This document shows, in pieces, positions 1 to 8,905 of a stretch of 32,916 nucleotides of DNA. A program made the position numbers and the translations under genes. Numbering within the stretch: position 1 is the first letter of the stretch; each line of letters opens with the position of its first letter. The stretch comes from an uncultured Pelosinus sp. (GTDB lineage: Bacteria > Bacillota > Negativicutes > DSM-13327). The stretch is from contig CAMKSY010000006.1 in the NCBI GenBank assembly GCA_946415545.1, positions 1-32,916 of the forward strand, given 5' to 3'. The notes under the pieces were generated by a model, which worked only from the letters and a program-made list of their open reading frames with translations, was not told the origin of the DNA and did not search any database.

Positions 1-478
1 CTTGCATTCGGGTAGTGCTCTTATTATCGATGTTCTTAGCGCCTTGATTCCAATTTGTTTGATAACGAATTCGAGCATCCCCAGTCATCTTAATTGTAGA
101 TCTACTCTTTTCTAATTTATCAAGACGGCTATCTACTTTACTATCACTCCCTGCGCCCATGCTTATGTTGAGCTCAGGGGCAAACTCTGCCTGTAATTTC
201 TCGATTGTAGCTTTACTAGCAGCATCTGCTTGATCAGATTTTGCCATGGCTTTAGCAACAATAGCAGCCATTTCGCAACGTGTCAAAATAGCATCTTCTT
301 GATAGGTACCACCACCAAAGCCCTTAACAATACCTGCTTGGGCCAATTCATTAACAGCACTATAAGACCAATGATGCTGAGGTATAACAGCAAATAAATT
401 CGCTGGTGAAGCAAGGACAGTGCTAGCAACACTCAAACTGAATAAGGTACTTACAGCAAAAGCAATTTTTTTATTCAT
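1..478 (-). CDS. SLH-domain outer-membrane porin (OmpM-like), N-terminal part
   Basis: The gene enters from outside the window, so only the first 159 codons are visible. It begins at ATG 476-478 with a GGGG ribosome site about 9 nt upstream. Residues 1-24 form a signal peptide ending near VLASPA. A single SLH domain follows (HWSYSAVNELAQAG ... GTYQEDAILTRCEMAAIVAKAM, about residues 33-76), then a short helical linker (IEKLQAEF) and the first strand of a beta-barrel (MTGDARIRYQTNW). This order (signal, SLH, coiled coil, porin barrel) is that of the OmpM-type porins of Negativicutes, which tether the outer membrane to peptidoglycan by the SLH domain and act as general diffusion channels. The 5' region is unusually long and carries a cobalamin riboswitch and terminator, so B12 may control this porin. 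The family call is firm; the substrate is unknown. Confidence 0.88.
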   Translation of the reverse strand, partial: MNKKIAFAVSTLFSLSVASTVLASPANLFAVIPQHHWSYSAVNELAQAGIVKGFGGGTYQEDAILTRCEMAAIVAKAMAKSDQADAASKATIEKLQAEFAPELNISMGAGSDSKVDSRLDKLEKSRSTIKMTGDARIRYQTNWNQGAKNIDNKSTTRMQ

Positions 479-826
479 ATAATAATTCCCCTATCTTTTT
501 TATTAACGTATACTCGCCTTAACGCATTGATTGAAACAATTTTATCTATAGTTTGCTTAGCTGATTTTCTAAGAAAAGATGTGCACCCCTTTCCATAAGA
601 AATACTGCTATTTAATATGAGGATCATAAATCACGATTGAATCAACAATTAATAACTATTTTATCAGAGGCAACTAGTGCATCAATTATTTTAGTCCAAA
701 ATACTAATTTTCACGTAGTATTAAAGACAATAACGATAATACTCGATATCTTTAAATATTTATAAAAATAATCTAACATATTCTATCAAGATTATTTTTG
801 TTAGCAATCACCTAAAGGGCATAAAA

Positions 827-851
827 AAACTCTCGTATCAACCGAGAGTTT
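827..851 (-). terminator. Intrinsic terminator, probable riboswitch expression platform
   Basis: A 9-bp stem (827-835 with 843-851, 7-nt loop) is followed on the minus strand by a run of seven T. It lies about 115 nt downstream of the cobalamin aptamer and upstream of the SLH porin. The first arm (AAACTCTCG read on minus) can instead pair over 6 bp with CGAGAG just after the aptamer (942-947), a plausible antiterminator. A second 9-bp hairpin (874-882 with 891-899) lies between the two. Confidence 0.75.
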
Positions 852-965
852 GCAAGAAGGTATAATAAATAAATTCTAGCTAAATAACAATAGCTAGAAC
901 GAAATATGCACAATAATAACTTGTACGAATCTCCTTCCCATCTCTCGCAGGTCAATCGGTGATTG

Positions 966-1126
966 ATATATAGGCAGTTCTCCTGACTCTAGATCATTAC
1001 TCTCCCATACCTTCCCAAGATCTTATCTTAGTGACACAAACATGGGTTCGCTCCTTATTACAGTGGCGGGACCGCGCTGGAATTAAACCAGACTTTTCTA
1101 TTAAGCCTTTAAAGGCACCTATACCA
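966..1126 (-). promoter_or_regulatory. Cobalamin (AdoCbl) riboswitch
   Basis: On the minus strand the conserved parts of the cobalamin aptamer appear in order: GGTGCC at 1119-1114, the core GCGGTCCCGCCACTGT ending near 1060, a GTCACTAAG stretch, GGGAAGGTATGGG, and the B12 box AGTCAGGAGAACTGCC at 988-973. P1 can form between 1118-1125 and 967-974. This class binds adenosylcobalamin or other corrinoids and usually switches off B12 transport or B12-replaced genes. The next gene in the direction of transcription is the SLH porin at 478-1, beyond a terminator. No other open reading frame of credible size lies between. Confidence 0.92.
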
Positions 1127-1165
1127 TTCATATTAAATTTTAGTAACATAACATAAGCTTTTTAT

Positions 1166-1194
1166 ACTATATTATGGAATCATAAGTTTGTCAA
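1166..1194 (-). promoter_or_regulatory. Sigma-A promoter of the riboswitch transcript
   Basis: Minus-strand TTGACA (1189-1194), 17-nt spacer, TATAGT (1166-1171). Transcription would start near 1159, about 35 nt before the aptamer, as expected for a riboswitch leader. Confidence 0.7.
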
Positions 1195-1220
1195 TATTAT
1201 TTCTTGTCTCTCTACATGAT

Positions 1221-1242
1221 GTAAGATTAAATTTAATCTTAC
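1221..1242. repeat. 22-bp perfect palindrome
   Basis: GTAAGATTAAA followed directly by its exact reverse complement, with no loop. It ends 27 bp upstream of the -35 box of the riboswitch promoter. A loop-free dyad of this kind is more typical of a protein operator than of a terminator. No regulator is identified. The remaining 1243-1523 stretch holds only an isolated Fur-like site and no gene that I can support. Confidence 0.5.
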
Positions 1243-1312
1243 TATATTAAGTAGATTCTGCTCAAAATTAACAAGCCTTCAAAGAGCATAAGTAAAGGAA
1301 TTTCTTCAAGAA

Positions 1313-1327
1313 TAAAAATAATTATCA
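1313..1327. promoter_or_regulatory. Orphan Fur-like site
   Basis: Read on minus, TGATAATTATTTTTA matches the 7-1-7 Fur consensus TGATAATNATTATCA at 13 of 15 positions. It is not next to any visible start codon: the tonB-like gene ends at 1524 and the riboswitch promoter lies about 120 bp further along. It may be a remnant or may act on the riboswitch promoter at a distance. Confidence 0.35.
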
Positions 1328-1523
1328 TCATTGAAGAGTTGTCACACTCTTATGGCACTATTCAATACTTCGATTATTATTCATTAGCTTCCTCTGAAAA
1401 ATTTGGCATATACGATAATTGCCCTTTTCTTTTCAATTAATAGCCATTTTACAAAATTTTACTGCTGTCGGACAACTCTTTGCAGTTCAATGATTTTTAT
1501 CGTAGTAGTACAGTACAGAAAAA

Positions 1524-1940
1524 CTATTTCGTAATTGGCTGTACTTCGTTATTTACCTGTTCTTCCAGTATGTTTTTTTCTACCTTAACATGCAAGGGAA
1601 GAATAATCGAAGAGGCAATTGCCGTAGTGTCACTATAAGCAGGACTGAACACTGACTTTTGGATCGATTCAATCACTGCATTATCAAAGGCAGCATCTCC
1701 AGAACTAGTAACAATCTTCACCTCACCATCTATCGTTCCATACACAGATATCGTTGCCTTAACCTTTACGGCCACTGTTTGCTCAGCGTATTTCTCCTTT
1801 ACATCCTGAGGCAAAGAAATCTCGGCTAACGTAATAATCTGAGGTGGAGTCACTTGAGCTTTTTCTTTAGCTAATGCAGTTACAGACATTCCTGCTATCA
1901 ATAATACCATCATTACTACAATACATTGCATTTTTTTCAC
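1524..1940 (-). CDS. TonB C-terminal-domain protein (TonB family)
   Basis: 138 residues. The start is GTG 1938-1940, chosen because AGAGGGAG lies 7 nt upstream; the ATG three codons later would be 16 nt away. Residues 1-24 form one hydrophobic segment that could be a signal peptide or a membrane anchor (VVMMVLLIAGMSVTALA). Residues about 50-122 look like a TonB_C fold: KVKATISVYGTIDGEVKIVTSS, then an AFDNAVIESI helix and a LPLHVKVEK strand. TonB proteins pass proton-motive force from the inner membrane to outer-membrane receptors. This one is short and lacks the long proline-rich periplasmic linker, and no exbB/exbD is in the window, so it may be a partner or a specialised TonB. A Fur box inside its promoter fits the iron-uptake receptors nearby. 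Confidence 0.72.
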   Translation of the reverse strand: MKKMQCIVVMMVLLIAGMSVTALAKEKAQVTPPQIITLAEISLPQDVKEKYAEQTVAVKVKATISVYGTIDGEVKIVTSSGDAAFDNAVIESIQKSVFSPAYSDTTAIASSIILPLHVKVEKNILEEQVNNEVQPITK

Positions 1941-2056
1941 GCAAATACTCCCTCTTTCCTTTTTATCTAGTTACAATCAGAGCAATTCTGCTCTATGCCA
2001 GTCCAAAATCGCATCAGCCTATCTGGCTAAATCGATTTTATTCAGTCTTCTTTATT

Positions 2057-2085
2057 ATTATAGAGACAATGAAAATCATTGTCAA
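2057..2085 (-). promoter_or_regulatory. Promoter with embedded Fur box for the tonB-like gene
   Basis: Minus-strand TTGACA (2080-2085), 17-nt spacer and TATAAT (2057-2062) form a perfect sigma-A promoter. A Fur box, GACAATGAAAATCATTGTC (2065-2083), fills the spacer and matches the 19-bp consensus at 16 of 19 positions. Iron-bound Fur there would block RNA polymerase. Confidence 0.85.
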
Positions 2086-2168
2086 TTAAAGACTTTGAAT
2101 CTCTTGCTACTTTTCCCCCCAATAGGGTGTGCCTTCTTATCTTTTAGGAGGACCTTTCGGATGGTCTG

Positions 2169-3152
2169 CTATATCCCCAGAGATTTTCGGAAGTGACTGG
2201 GAGTGACGTTGTGAATCCTTTGAAAAGCAGCAGTAAATTGACTGGCGCTTTTATAGCCCAGGGTTGTTGCAATGTTATTAATGCTCATATCATCATTGCC
2301 TAATAACTGCAGGGCATATTTCATTTTTTCCCGCCGTATATATTCAGCAATGGTCACTCGATACAAGCCTTTAAACCGCTGACGCAGTCTGGTAGTACCC
2401 ATTTCAGCAATGACTGCCAGTTGCTCTATCGTCGGCGGATTTAAAATATTCTCATCTAAAGCTGCTTTAACCTGCCAAATATACTTTTTATTTTGATAGG
2501 TCAGTCTTATTCGCATTTGCTTCTCGGTGTGTTTTTTACAGTATTCTTCATGGCAAGCATTACACCTAATCAATCCTAAAATTTCTAATATCTTGCCCTC
2601 AAAATACATTGGCGGGGCACTTGCCCACCTAATGCCATATTTCAGTTGTTCAAAGGCCATTGCCAGCTCAGGGGTATTATACTGCGTACTGTGCCAACGC
2701 AAAGCATCGGCTGCAGCAAACGGCTCCTCTCCTAATCGATTCTGAAAATACCTGGCAATATAATCAGCAGTGACCAAAATACTGGTATACAAAATCCGCT
2801 CAGTATGGTTAAAGACCATTTTAAACGGACGTCCTTGACTGACAAAGACATAAATTCTACCTGGCTGCAGTCTTTTATTGGCCTTCCCTTTTTCAATAAT
2901 GGTGGCATCACCACTCTCAAAGAAGCATAACCACATAAAATGCTGCTGCGTATTGTATTGAAAAGTAATTGGATAAGGCAGCGTAACATATGCGTTGCTA
3001 ACCACTACATCCGGATCAGGGTGCAAATCAATAATCCAGCTGTTACCCTGACCTGGGGGCAGAATAATATATCGGTTGCCATTGCGATGATCCGTTTTTT
3101 CTCCACCCGCCTGAAAGGCTAATTCACCATGTCCTAATGCCAATAATTCCAC
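2169..3152 (-). CDS. AraC-family transcriptional regulator (AraC1), siderophore type
   Basis: 327 residues. A poorly conserved N-terminal sensor region (about 1-220) is followed by a C-terminal double helix-turn-helix of about 100 residues (IEQLAVIAEMGTTRLRQRFKG ... SINNIATTLGYKSASQFTAAFQRIHNVTPSHFRK). Length and layout resemble PchR-type activators that sense a ferric siderophore and switch on the adjacent receptor. It is divergent from receptor 1, and a paralog (AraC2) is divergent from receptor 2. Unlike AraC2 it has a cysteine-rich stretch, CNACHEEYC, near residue 200. An in-frame TGA lies just upstream, so GTG 3150-3152 is the earliest start; GGAAG lies very close to it, leaving the exact start uncertain. 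Activation of receptor 1 is inferred from context. Confidence 0.85.
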   Translation of the reverse strand: MELLALGHGELAFQAGGEKTDHRNGNRYIILPPGQGNSWIIDLHPDPDVVVSNAYVTLPYPITFQYNTQQHFMWLCFFESGDATIIEKGKANKRLQPGRIYVFVSQGRPFKMVFNHTERILYTSILVTADYIARYFQNRLGEEPFAAADALRWHSTQYNTPELAMAFEQLKYGIRWASAPPMYFEGKILEILGLIRCNACHEEYCKKHTEKQMRIRLTYQNKKYIWQVKAALDENILNPPTIEQLAVIAEMGTTRLRQRFKGLYRVTIAEYIRREKMKYALQLLGNDDMSINNIATTLGYKSASQFTAAFQRIHNVTPSHFRKSLGI

Positions 3153-3367
3153 GTCTTCCGCTCATTCCTCTCATACCTATGCTATCTTTTAACTACCTAC
3201 CATTATCATACCACAATGCTACTGATAACGAATATCTTTTGTTGACAGAATCCTGCCGATTTTCCTCACCAAAAACAATTCATTTATAGCGGATGAAACG
3301 ATAATACTTCTAAAAAAATTCAATTGAAAGCAATTTATAAACATCAATTTAGCGGGGTTTAACCTGC

Positions 3368-3396
3368 TTGTTCCACTGATACCGCCTTGTTATAAT
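3368..3396 (+). promoter_or_regulatory. Promoter of receptor 1 with possible AraC operator half-sites
   Basis: TTGTTC (3368-3373), 17-nt spacer, TATAAT (3391-3396). The -35 is weak, as in activator-dependent promoters. The element CCACTGATA overlaps the end of the -35 (3373-3381) and recurs at 3420-3428, where together with ATCAGTGG it makes a perfect 16-bp palindrome (3412-3427). These repeated elements are candidate binding sites for AraC1. Confidence 0.5.
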
Positions 3397-3446
3397 AGCT
3401 TCAAGCTAACCATCAGTGGCCACTGATAGCAACTCATACGTATGCA

Positions 3447-3465
3447 GATAATGAATATCATTCTT
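3447..3465 (+). promoter_or_regulatory. Fur box of receptor 1
   Basis: GATAATGAATATCATTCTT matches the Fur consensus at 15 of 19 positions. It lies about 45 nt downstream of the predicted transcription start and 75 nt before the receptor start codon, so Fur would act as a roadblock or on a second promoter. Confidence 0.6.
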
Positions 3466-3539
3466 ACTAGTTAGCTGTTAACAATCCTACCGAACTACTA
3501 CATATAGTTTGAACTAAGACAAGGGAGTCGATGGCTTGC

Positions 3540-5732
3540 ATGAAGATAAAGATTTCTCGTACCAGAAAAAAACTGCTTTATGCCTTGATCGGCAGCAGCC
3601 TCTTCTGGAACGCACCACTCATTTGCCAAGCAGCGGAACAAGCGGAAGAACCGCCTGCCACTGTGGAAACCCCCTCTGCTAAGCAACAGGAATTTTCCTT
3701 AGAAGGCGTTGAGGTAACGAGTAACAGAATAAAGGACATTCCACTGGATAGGGGCTATGTTGCTAAGCGCAGCAGTATAGGTACGAAAACCGATACCCCG
3801 CTCAGTGAAACAGCCCAGTCCATCAGTGTAATCACCAGGGAGCAGTTAGATGCCCGGGGAGCGACCGACCTGTTCGACGCCTTAAGCTACACGCCTGGTA
3901 TCAGCGATGTGACCTATAACCGGGACAGCCGATACTTTAGCGCAAATATCCGTGGTTTTGCCGTCAGCAATACGACTTATGTCGACGGATTAAATATGGT
4001 CGACACCGGGTGGGCAAGTACCAATACTGACCAATACAGTTTTGACCGCATCGAAGTGCTGCGCGGCCCTGCCTCTATTCTTTACGGCGCCGCCACCCCT
4101 GGAGGGATGATCAATCAGGTGTCCAAGCGTCCAACCAGTACTGAATTGCGGGAAATTCAGTTACAGATTGGCAATAGCAATCAATTCAGTACCGCTGTAG
4201 ACATAGGCGGTCCCTTGCAGAAAGACGGCAAATTGCTATACAGACTGACAGGACGCACCACCAAAGAAGATTTGTATGTTGACAACAGCAATAGCAAAAA
4301 CTATTTTATCGCACCGGCACTAACCTGGCTTCCTAATGATAATACAAGTTTTACCTTGCTGACGCATTTTCAGAAAGATGATATCAAAGGCAATTATGAT
4401 TATACTCGAAATATTTATCTTCCGGGATATCCCTTGTACGGATTTTCCAACAAGCTCTTTATTGGTGAATCCGATTATGACAAATATACCCGCGACGCGA
4501 AGCAGATTGGCTACATTCTCGAACATCGCTTTAACGATACTTGGACCGTAACCCAAACCGCCCGTCATCTAGACTTATCGTATCTCTTTAGAACAGCGGA
4601 TGAGGTTGCATTAGCAGCTGATGGACGTACCCTGACTCGTGTAGGACGTTATGCAACTGGTGACTTAAACACAAACGCGATTGATACCCACTTCCAGGCA
4701 AACTGGTCTACTGGCCGAGTTTCTCATGTTACACTGCTGGGATTTGATTTCTTGCACAAAAACATCCAATCTCGCTGGGGTAAAGGTCCCTTACCTTCTC
4801 TTGATTTAATCAGCCTGAACTACGGGCAAGCAATTACTCTTCCGGCATTTTCAAGAATTACTGATGAAACGATCAGCCAAAATGGCTTATACGTACAAGA
4901 TCAGATCAAATTCGGTGGTCGCTGGACTGCACTAGCTGGGGGACGATACGATCGATATAAAAATGATTCACTTAATCTTAAAACCGGCCTTCATACACGA
5001 CTTAATCAAGATGCCTTTACTGGCCGTCTGGGTTTAGTCTACGACGCAGGTAACGGAGTGATGCCCTACGTCAGCTATAACGAGTCCTTTGAAGCCCAAT
5101 CCGGTACCAGTCGACTCGGTGATTCTTTCGATCCTACCACTGGTCGTCAATATGAGCTAGGCTTTCAATATCAGCCAGCCGATAGCAATGCCCGCTTTAC
5201 TGCTGCCATTTTTGATTTGCGAAAACAAAATGTGCTGGTTACCGATCCTGTAGACGATACTTTTAGCATTCAAACCGGCGAGGTGACTTCCAAAGGCCTG
5301 GAACTGGAAGCTAATATCGCCGCTTTCAGAGGCACGAATCTAACCGCTTCTTACACCTTACTCAATCATAAGATTACTAAGGACACTGATCCAACGCGAA
5401 TCGGTCTGCGCTCTGAAGGTGTCCCCCGTCACAGTGCCTCCATCTGGCTGGATACCACCTCTCCTGCCGAAGAGAAAAAACAAGGCTGGAGCTTTGGCAC
5501 CGGACTGCGCTATATCGGTTCCCGCCATAATTATGATAACCTCCATAAAGTGGGGGGAGTATGGCTGACCGATGCCCTTGTTCGCTATGATACCGGCAAT
5601 TGGCGCTACTCTCTTAATGTTCATAACGTTTTTGACAAGCACTATATCATTGGCGATTTTGCTTCTACCAACTATTACAATACCGTCGATGAAGGCCGCA
5701 CGATCCAACTTACAGCCACCTGCCGCTGGTAG
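3540..5732 (+). CDS. TonB-dependent siderophore receptor 1
   Basis: About 730 residues, the usual size of ferric-siderophore receptors (FhuA/FhuE/FpvA class). A signal peptide ([20 protein letters not shown]) is followed by a TonB-box-like stretch ([10 protein letters not shown]), then the plug ([22 protein letters not shown] ... [28 protein letters not shown]) and a 22-strand barrel ending in a terminal aromatic (LTATCRW). There is no N-terminal STN signalling domain. I chose ATG 3540: alignment with receptor 2 puts both starts exactly 11 residues before LLYALIGSS, although an in-frame ATG at 3531 also exists 3 nt behind GGGAG. It is divergent from AraC1 and close to receptor 2 in sequence, so the two probably arose by duplication. 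The ligand is unknown. Confidence 0.93.
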   Translation: MKIKISRTRKKLLYALIGSSLFWNAPLICQAAEQAEEPPATVETPSAKQQEFSLEGVEVTSNRIKDIPLDRGYVAKRSSIGTKTDTPLSETAQSISVITREQLDARGATDLFDALSYTPGISDVTYNRDSRYFSANIRGFAVSNTTYVDGLNMVDTGWASTNTDQYSFDRIEVLRGPASILYGAATPGGMINQVSKRPTSTELREIQLQIGNSNQFSTAVDIGGPLQKDGKLLYRLTGRTTKEDLYVDNSNSKNYFIAPALTWLPNDNTSFTLLTHFQKDDIKGNYDYTRNIYLPGYPLYGFSNKLFIGESDYDKYTRDAKQIGYILEHRFNDTWTVTQTARHLDLSYLFRTADEVALAADGRTLTRVGRYATGDLNTNAIDTHFQANWSTGRVSHVTLLGFDFLHKNIQSRWGKGPLPSLDLISLNYGQAITLPAFSRITDETISQNGLYVQDQIKFGGRWTALAGGRYDRYKNDSLNLKTGLHTRLNQDAFTGRLGLVYDAGNGVMPYVSYNESFEAQSGTSRLGDSFDPTTGRQYELGFQYQPADSNARFTAAIFDLRKQNVLVTDPVDDTFSIQTGEVTSKGLELEANIAAFRGTNLTASYTLLNHKITKDTDPTRIGLRSEGVPRHSASIWLDTTSPAEEKKQGWSFGTGLRYIGSRHNYDNLHKVGGVWLTDALVRYDTGNWRYSLNVHNVFDKHYIIGDFASTNYYNTVDEGRTIQLTATCRW

Positions 5733-5749
5733 ATATTTCTCCAATAAGA

Positions 5750-5797
5750 AAGAACCATTACCGCATCCTTTTATCTTAAGGTGCAGTAATGGTTCTT
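5750..5797. terminator. Bidirectional terminator between receptor 1 and the PepSY gene
   Basis: A 16-bp stem with one mismatch (5750-5765 with 5782-5797, containing AAGAACCATTAC) lies between two convergent stop codons, with T-rich sequence following on plus. It would serve both genes. Confidence 0.75.
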
Positions 5798-5815
5798 CTT
5801 CCTTTTCGTTCGTAA

Positions 5816-7108
5816 TTAGCTGCGCAGCCAGTAATATCCGGTGAGCACAAGGGGGATTGCCAGCGCAACAGCGGATATGGTACTCCATTCCTTGCCAGCC
5901 AGAGGTGCGATCATTCCGAACAATGTAATCACTATAATCATCACTGGCAGCAGCCAAATTTGCCTGAGCGACTGCCGTACCGGCGGGATTGTTGTAGTCG
6001 GTTGCCTACTCACTCCATTGCTTTTGTTCGGCCTGCATTTGACAAACCAAGCGTAAATGCCAGTGATGATCATAATGCAGGTCAATGCATCCGTTATAAA
6101 CCATAAAATTTTCAGCGGCAGGGTGTCATGATTACTGAAATGAACCGGAGTAGCCATAGAAAGTGTCTGGATATACCAAGGCTGCTGAATGACGGCGGTA
6201 ACCTGTCCCGTAGACGCATCAACCCAGACAGGCTTATTAAAATGTGCAGCCAAGCCTTGCCCCTGTGTACGAACTGTATAATGCCAGCGCATTTTTCCAT
6301 CTTCCTGTGGCACTTCAATCCCCGTTATTCTGCGATCGGTCACAGCAGCTTGGGCTGCTTCTAATGCTTCATCAATAGAAATACGCTGAACAGGAAAAGG
6401 CTTGCCTTGATACGCAGTTAAGAATTCTTTATGTATGCCTTCGTTCCAAGCATTATGAATCGGATCAGAAAATATAAAAATAAAACCACTTAGACTTAAT
6501 AATACTGCCCAGGAAAGTGTAGTAATCCCCAATAATTTATGCCAGTCCATCCAATAGATACGTCGGTGGGAAGAACGGATCGTCCCAAAAGAGATGTTTT
6601 TCATGAAGGGTGCATACAGCCAGATTCCTGAGATCAAAGCGATAACACTCAATCCGCACATGGTTCCGAACAAGTACCTGCCGAATGACCCGAGGTACAT
6701 ATCGACATGCATCCTGTAGGCAAATTCGATAAACTTTGGGATTATTTCATACCGTACTTGCTCATTAGACCGCTCTATAAATTGACCTGTGCTCAAATCT
6801 AGACGTGCATACTCATAGCCCTTATCTTGAGACCGCAAGGAAAAGATATTCCTATGCCTTTCATGATCCAGATAGACAACACGCAGGTTATAGCCAGGGT
6901 AACGTTCCAGCACCGCTTCCGCCTGCTTGCCCACAGACAGTTTAGTCAAATCTACTAAGGATACTTCTGAAGGCGTAGGCACGCTAACCTGATTAAATGC
7001 CGCCATTTCCCTGCCAAAGATTAAGGGCAAGGCGCTTGCACACATACTCAACAGAAAAATTGCACAAATCAAACTTGTCCATTTGTGGATTTTATACCAG
7101 TATTTCAT
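5816..7108 (-). CDS. PepSY-domain membrane protein (putative siderophore-iron reductase, PiuB-like)
   Basis: 430 residues with a PepSY_TM layout: a first membrane helix at about 10-32, a long extracytoplasmic region, helices near 145-170 and 190-215, a second soluble PepSY region (DEALEAAQAAVTDRRITGIEVPQ), a helix near 340-360 and two more at the C-terminus. Histidines that could bind haem sit at helix edges (KIHKW, RMHVDMY, DWHKLLG). Members of this family lie beside TonB-dependent receptors and are thought to reduce ferric siderophores in the periplasm. The gene converges on receptor 1, and a Fur-like site lies upstream, which supports that role. ATG 7106-7108 is preceded by GGGGGAG at 12 nt. 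The family call is firm; the reductase activity is inferred. Confidence 0.82.
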   Translation of the reverse strand: MKYWYKIHKWTSLICAIFLLSMCASALPLIFGREMAAFNQVSVPTPSEVSLVDLTKLSVGKQAEAVLERYPGYNLRVVYLDHERHRNIFSLRSQDKGYEYARLDLSTGQFIERSNEQVRYEIIPKFIEFAYRMHVDMYLGSFGRYLFGTMCGLSVIALISGIWLYAPFMKNISFGTIRSSHRRIYWMDWHKLLGITTLSWAVLLSLSGFIFIFSDPIHNAWNEGIHKEFLTAYQGKPFPVQRISIDEALEAAQAAVTDRRITGIEVPQEDGKMRWHYTVRTQGQGLAAHFNKPVWVDASTGQVTAVIQQPWYIQTLSMATPVHFSNHDTLPLKILWFITDALTCIMIITGIYAWFVKCRPNKSNGVSRQPTTTIPPVRQSLRQIWLLPVMIIVITLFGMIAPLAGKEWSTISAVALAIPLVLTGYYWLRS

Positions 7109-7243
7109 TGTTTTAAAGAACTCCCCCTGCCTGCATTACCAGAACAATCCTATGTAAATGGTTCAACGTATTGCGGCGTAAATTTTGTAGCGGCATGGGT
7201 AACTATTATTTCAAGCATTGTCATACCAAAATTATATAATAAT

Positions 7244-7262
7244 AATTATCGTTATCATTATA
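7244..7262 (-). promoter_or_regulatory. Fur box and -10 element of the PepSY gene
   Basis: Read on minus, TATAATGATAACGATAATT matches the Fur consensus at 14 of 19 positions. Its first six bases (7257-7262) are a perfect -10 hexamer, but no good -35 is visible. The rest of the 7109-7521 gap is AT-rich and shows no other gene. Confidence 0.55.
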
Positions 7263-7521
7263 TAATTAAAAATTTTTTCTACTCCATAGCCAATTATATA
7301 GTATACTAATCAACTGAATGTTGATGACTTTCATTAGTATAACAACCCATACTTTCATTCGTCAAGAATTCTAGCTCGTTATAAGCGGCTCTAATCAAAC
7401 CTGCCTCCCCTGTAGAGAGACAACAAAACCAGTATTATTACTATGATAACACAAATGATGTCGTGATATAAAAGAGCATAAATATATCATTTCAGAGTAT
7501 TTATAATCACCTTTTCCAAAA

Positions 7522-8529
7522 TTAAAATAAGGATTTCTTAAACTCCCGAGGCGTAACCCCATATGTCTTTTTGAACGCCACCGCAAATTTGCCGGGGCTT
7601 TCGTAGCCCACCGCAGCAGCAATTTCTTGTATGGTCATGCAGTGCGACATTAACCGAGCAGCCTGTTTCATCTTTTCCTGATGCACATAGCCGCCAATCG
7701 AAACCCCCAAATAAGCCTTAAAACATTTACGCAGCTTGGTAACGCCCATTTTCCCGATGATGGCAAGCTGATCAATCGAAGGCGGATGGTGAAAGCTTTG
7801 GTCCAGCACGTCTTTTACCAATACAATATTTCTCCCTTCCTGCCAGGCCGCAAAGCGATTACTAATCCCTTCTGTTGAGAAATTTTTCTGGTACTGCACA
7901 TTGCGCAAGATTATCGCCAGTATCTCCAGCATTTTCCCTTCATAATACAGATGGGATATCCGCGCCTCACCCCGCAGGGCGTACTTTAGCTGCTCAAATG
8001 CCACCACCAGATCCGGTGTATTATAATGTTGGCTTTGCCACTCCAAAGCCCCCGCAAGCTGAAAAGGCCCATCAATAAAATTACTCTGTACATGAGTTGC
8101 AATAAATTCATCACAGACCAGCACACTTGTCCACCAAATCGGTTCGTCTGCGCCAATAATCAGCTTTACCGTCTGTCTCCGGTGAACTAGTATATGGATA
8201 CCCCGCCTCAGCCGCCTGGCTTTTTTTCCTGGCTCAATCACGATAATATTACCCCGTTCCACGGAACAAACCCACACGCCCATTGGCACAACCCTATAAC
8301 TGTACGTTACTGCTTCCTTCACCATAAAACGGGCATAACTGGCCACTAATCCTGGTGATGGATGAGTATCCAAAAGGTAACCTCCACTGCGATCATTTGT
8401 ATAATAGTCGTTATATTCCGGCGGCAGGCAATAGATATGTGCATCGCCGTCACGGGTCTCTTTGCATCCCAAATACTTTGCCAGTCCACTACTGCCAAGC
8501 TTGTATTCATTGGTTTCCACAATCATCAT
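7522..8529 (-). CDS. AraC-family transcriptional regulator (AraC2)
   Basis: 335 residues and a clear paralog of AraC1: shared stretches include the YNTPxLxxAFEQLKY block, the YxEGKxLEIL block and the C-terminal double helix-turn-helix (IDQLAIIGKMGVTKLRKCFKA ... IQEIAAAVGYESPGKFAVAFKKTYGVTPREFKK). It is divergent from receptor 2, which it probably activates when the cognate ferric siderophore is present. Two tandem ATG codons (8527-8529 and 8524-8526) follow GGAAGG at 0 and 3 nt, so the true start could also be a few codons downstream. The cysteine cluster of AraC1 is missing, suggesting that the two regulators sense different signals or that the cluster is dispensable. Confidence 0.85.
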   Translation of the reverse strand: MMIVETNEYKLGSSGLAKYLGCKETRDGDAHIYCLPPEYNDYYTNDRSGGYLLDTHPSPGLVASYARFMVKEAVTYSYRVVPMGVWVCSVERGNIIVIEPGKKARRLRRGIHILVHRRQTVKLIIGADEPIWWTSVLVCDEFIATHVQSNFIDGPFQLAGALEWQSQHYNTPDLVVAFEQLKYALRGEARISHLYYEGKMLEILAIILRNVQYQKNFSTEGISNRFAAWQEGRNIVLVKDVLDQSFHHPPSIDQLAIIGKMGVTKLRKCFKAYLGVSIGGYVHQEKMKQAARLMSHCMTIQEIAAAVGYESPGKFAVAFKKTYGVTPREFKKSLF

Positions 8530-8750
8530 CCTTCCACAAGAGGCGCAAACTGCCTATTGATCCGCCAATTATTTTTTTAATTATAACATGATAAAATCGT
8601 CAACTGTCCCACTAACTTGCCCAAAACAACTCGTTTTTTTTCCTTAACGACAAGGAAATTTTTATATTTGCATCCAAAAATCCAGCATTACCACACACAA
8701 TTCCAATCAAATCCTGCCTCTTACCTATATACTGCCACTCTTTTCAACAG

Positions 8751-8800
8751 TTGACGCCGGTAAATTGGCCTTGTTATACTGAGACAATCCGGATTGAGAA
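8751..8800 (+). promoter_or_regulatory. Promoter and dyad upstream of receptor 2
   Basis: TTGACG (8751-8756), 18-nt spacer, TATACT (8775-8780), then a perfect 12-bp palindrome CAATCCGGATTG (8785-8796) at the predicted start point. The layout (promoter, then dyad) mirrors receptor 1, but the dyad sequence differs, consistent with a different operator. Only a poor Fur-like sequence follows (near 8797-8816). The rest of 8530-8905 shows no gene. Confidence 0.45.
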
Positions 8801-8905
8801 CAATTATTATTATTAACGGGAGACAGCTTCTTTGTATTATAGCCGTTCTCACCATAATCCCAAAAGTTGCCTTCCATGCAAGCACAAAGGAGTCGATGAA
8901 CAACC

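Noticed and set aside
5358-5957. Open frame of 199 codons on minus across the end of receptor 1
   Set aside because: It is antisense to a well-conserved receptor C-terminus and the terminator, and has no recognisable domain.
8797-8816. Fur box before receptor 2
   Set aside because: The AT-rich stretch resembles the consensus only loosely; receptor 1 and the other units have clearer sites.
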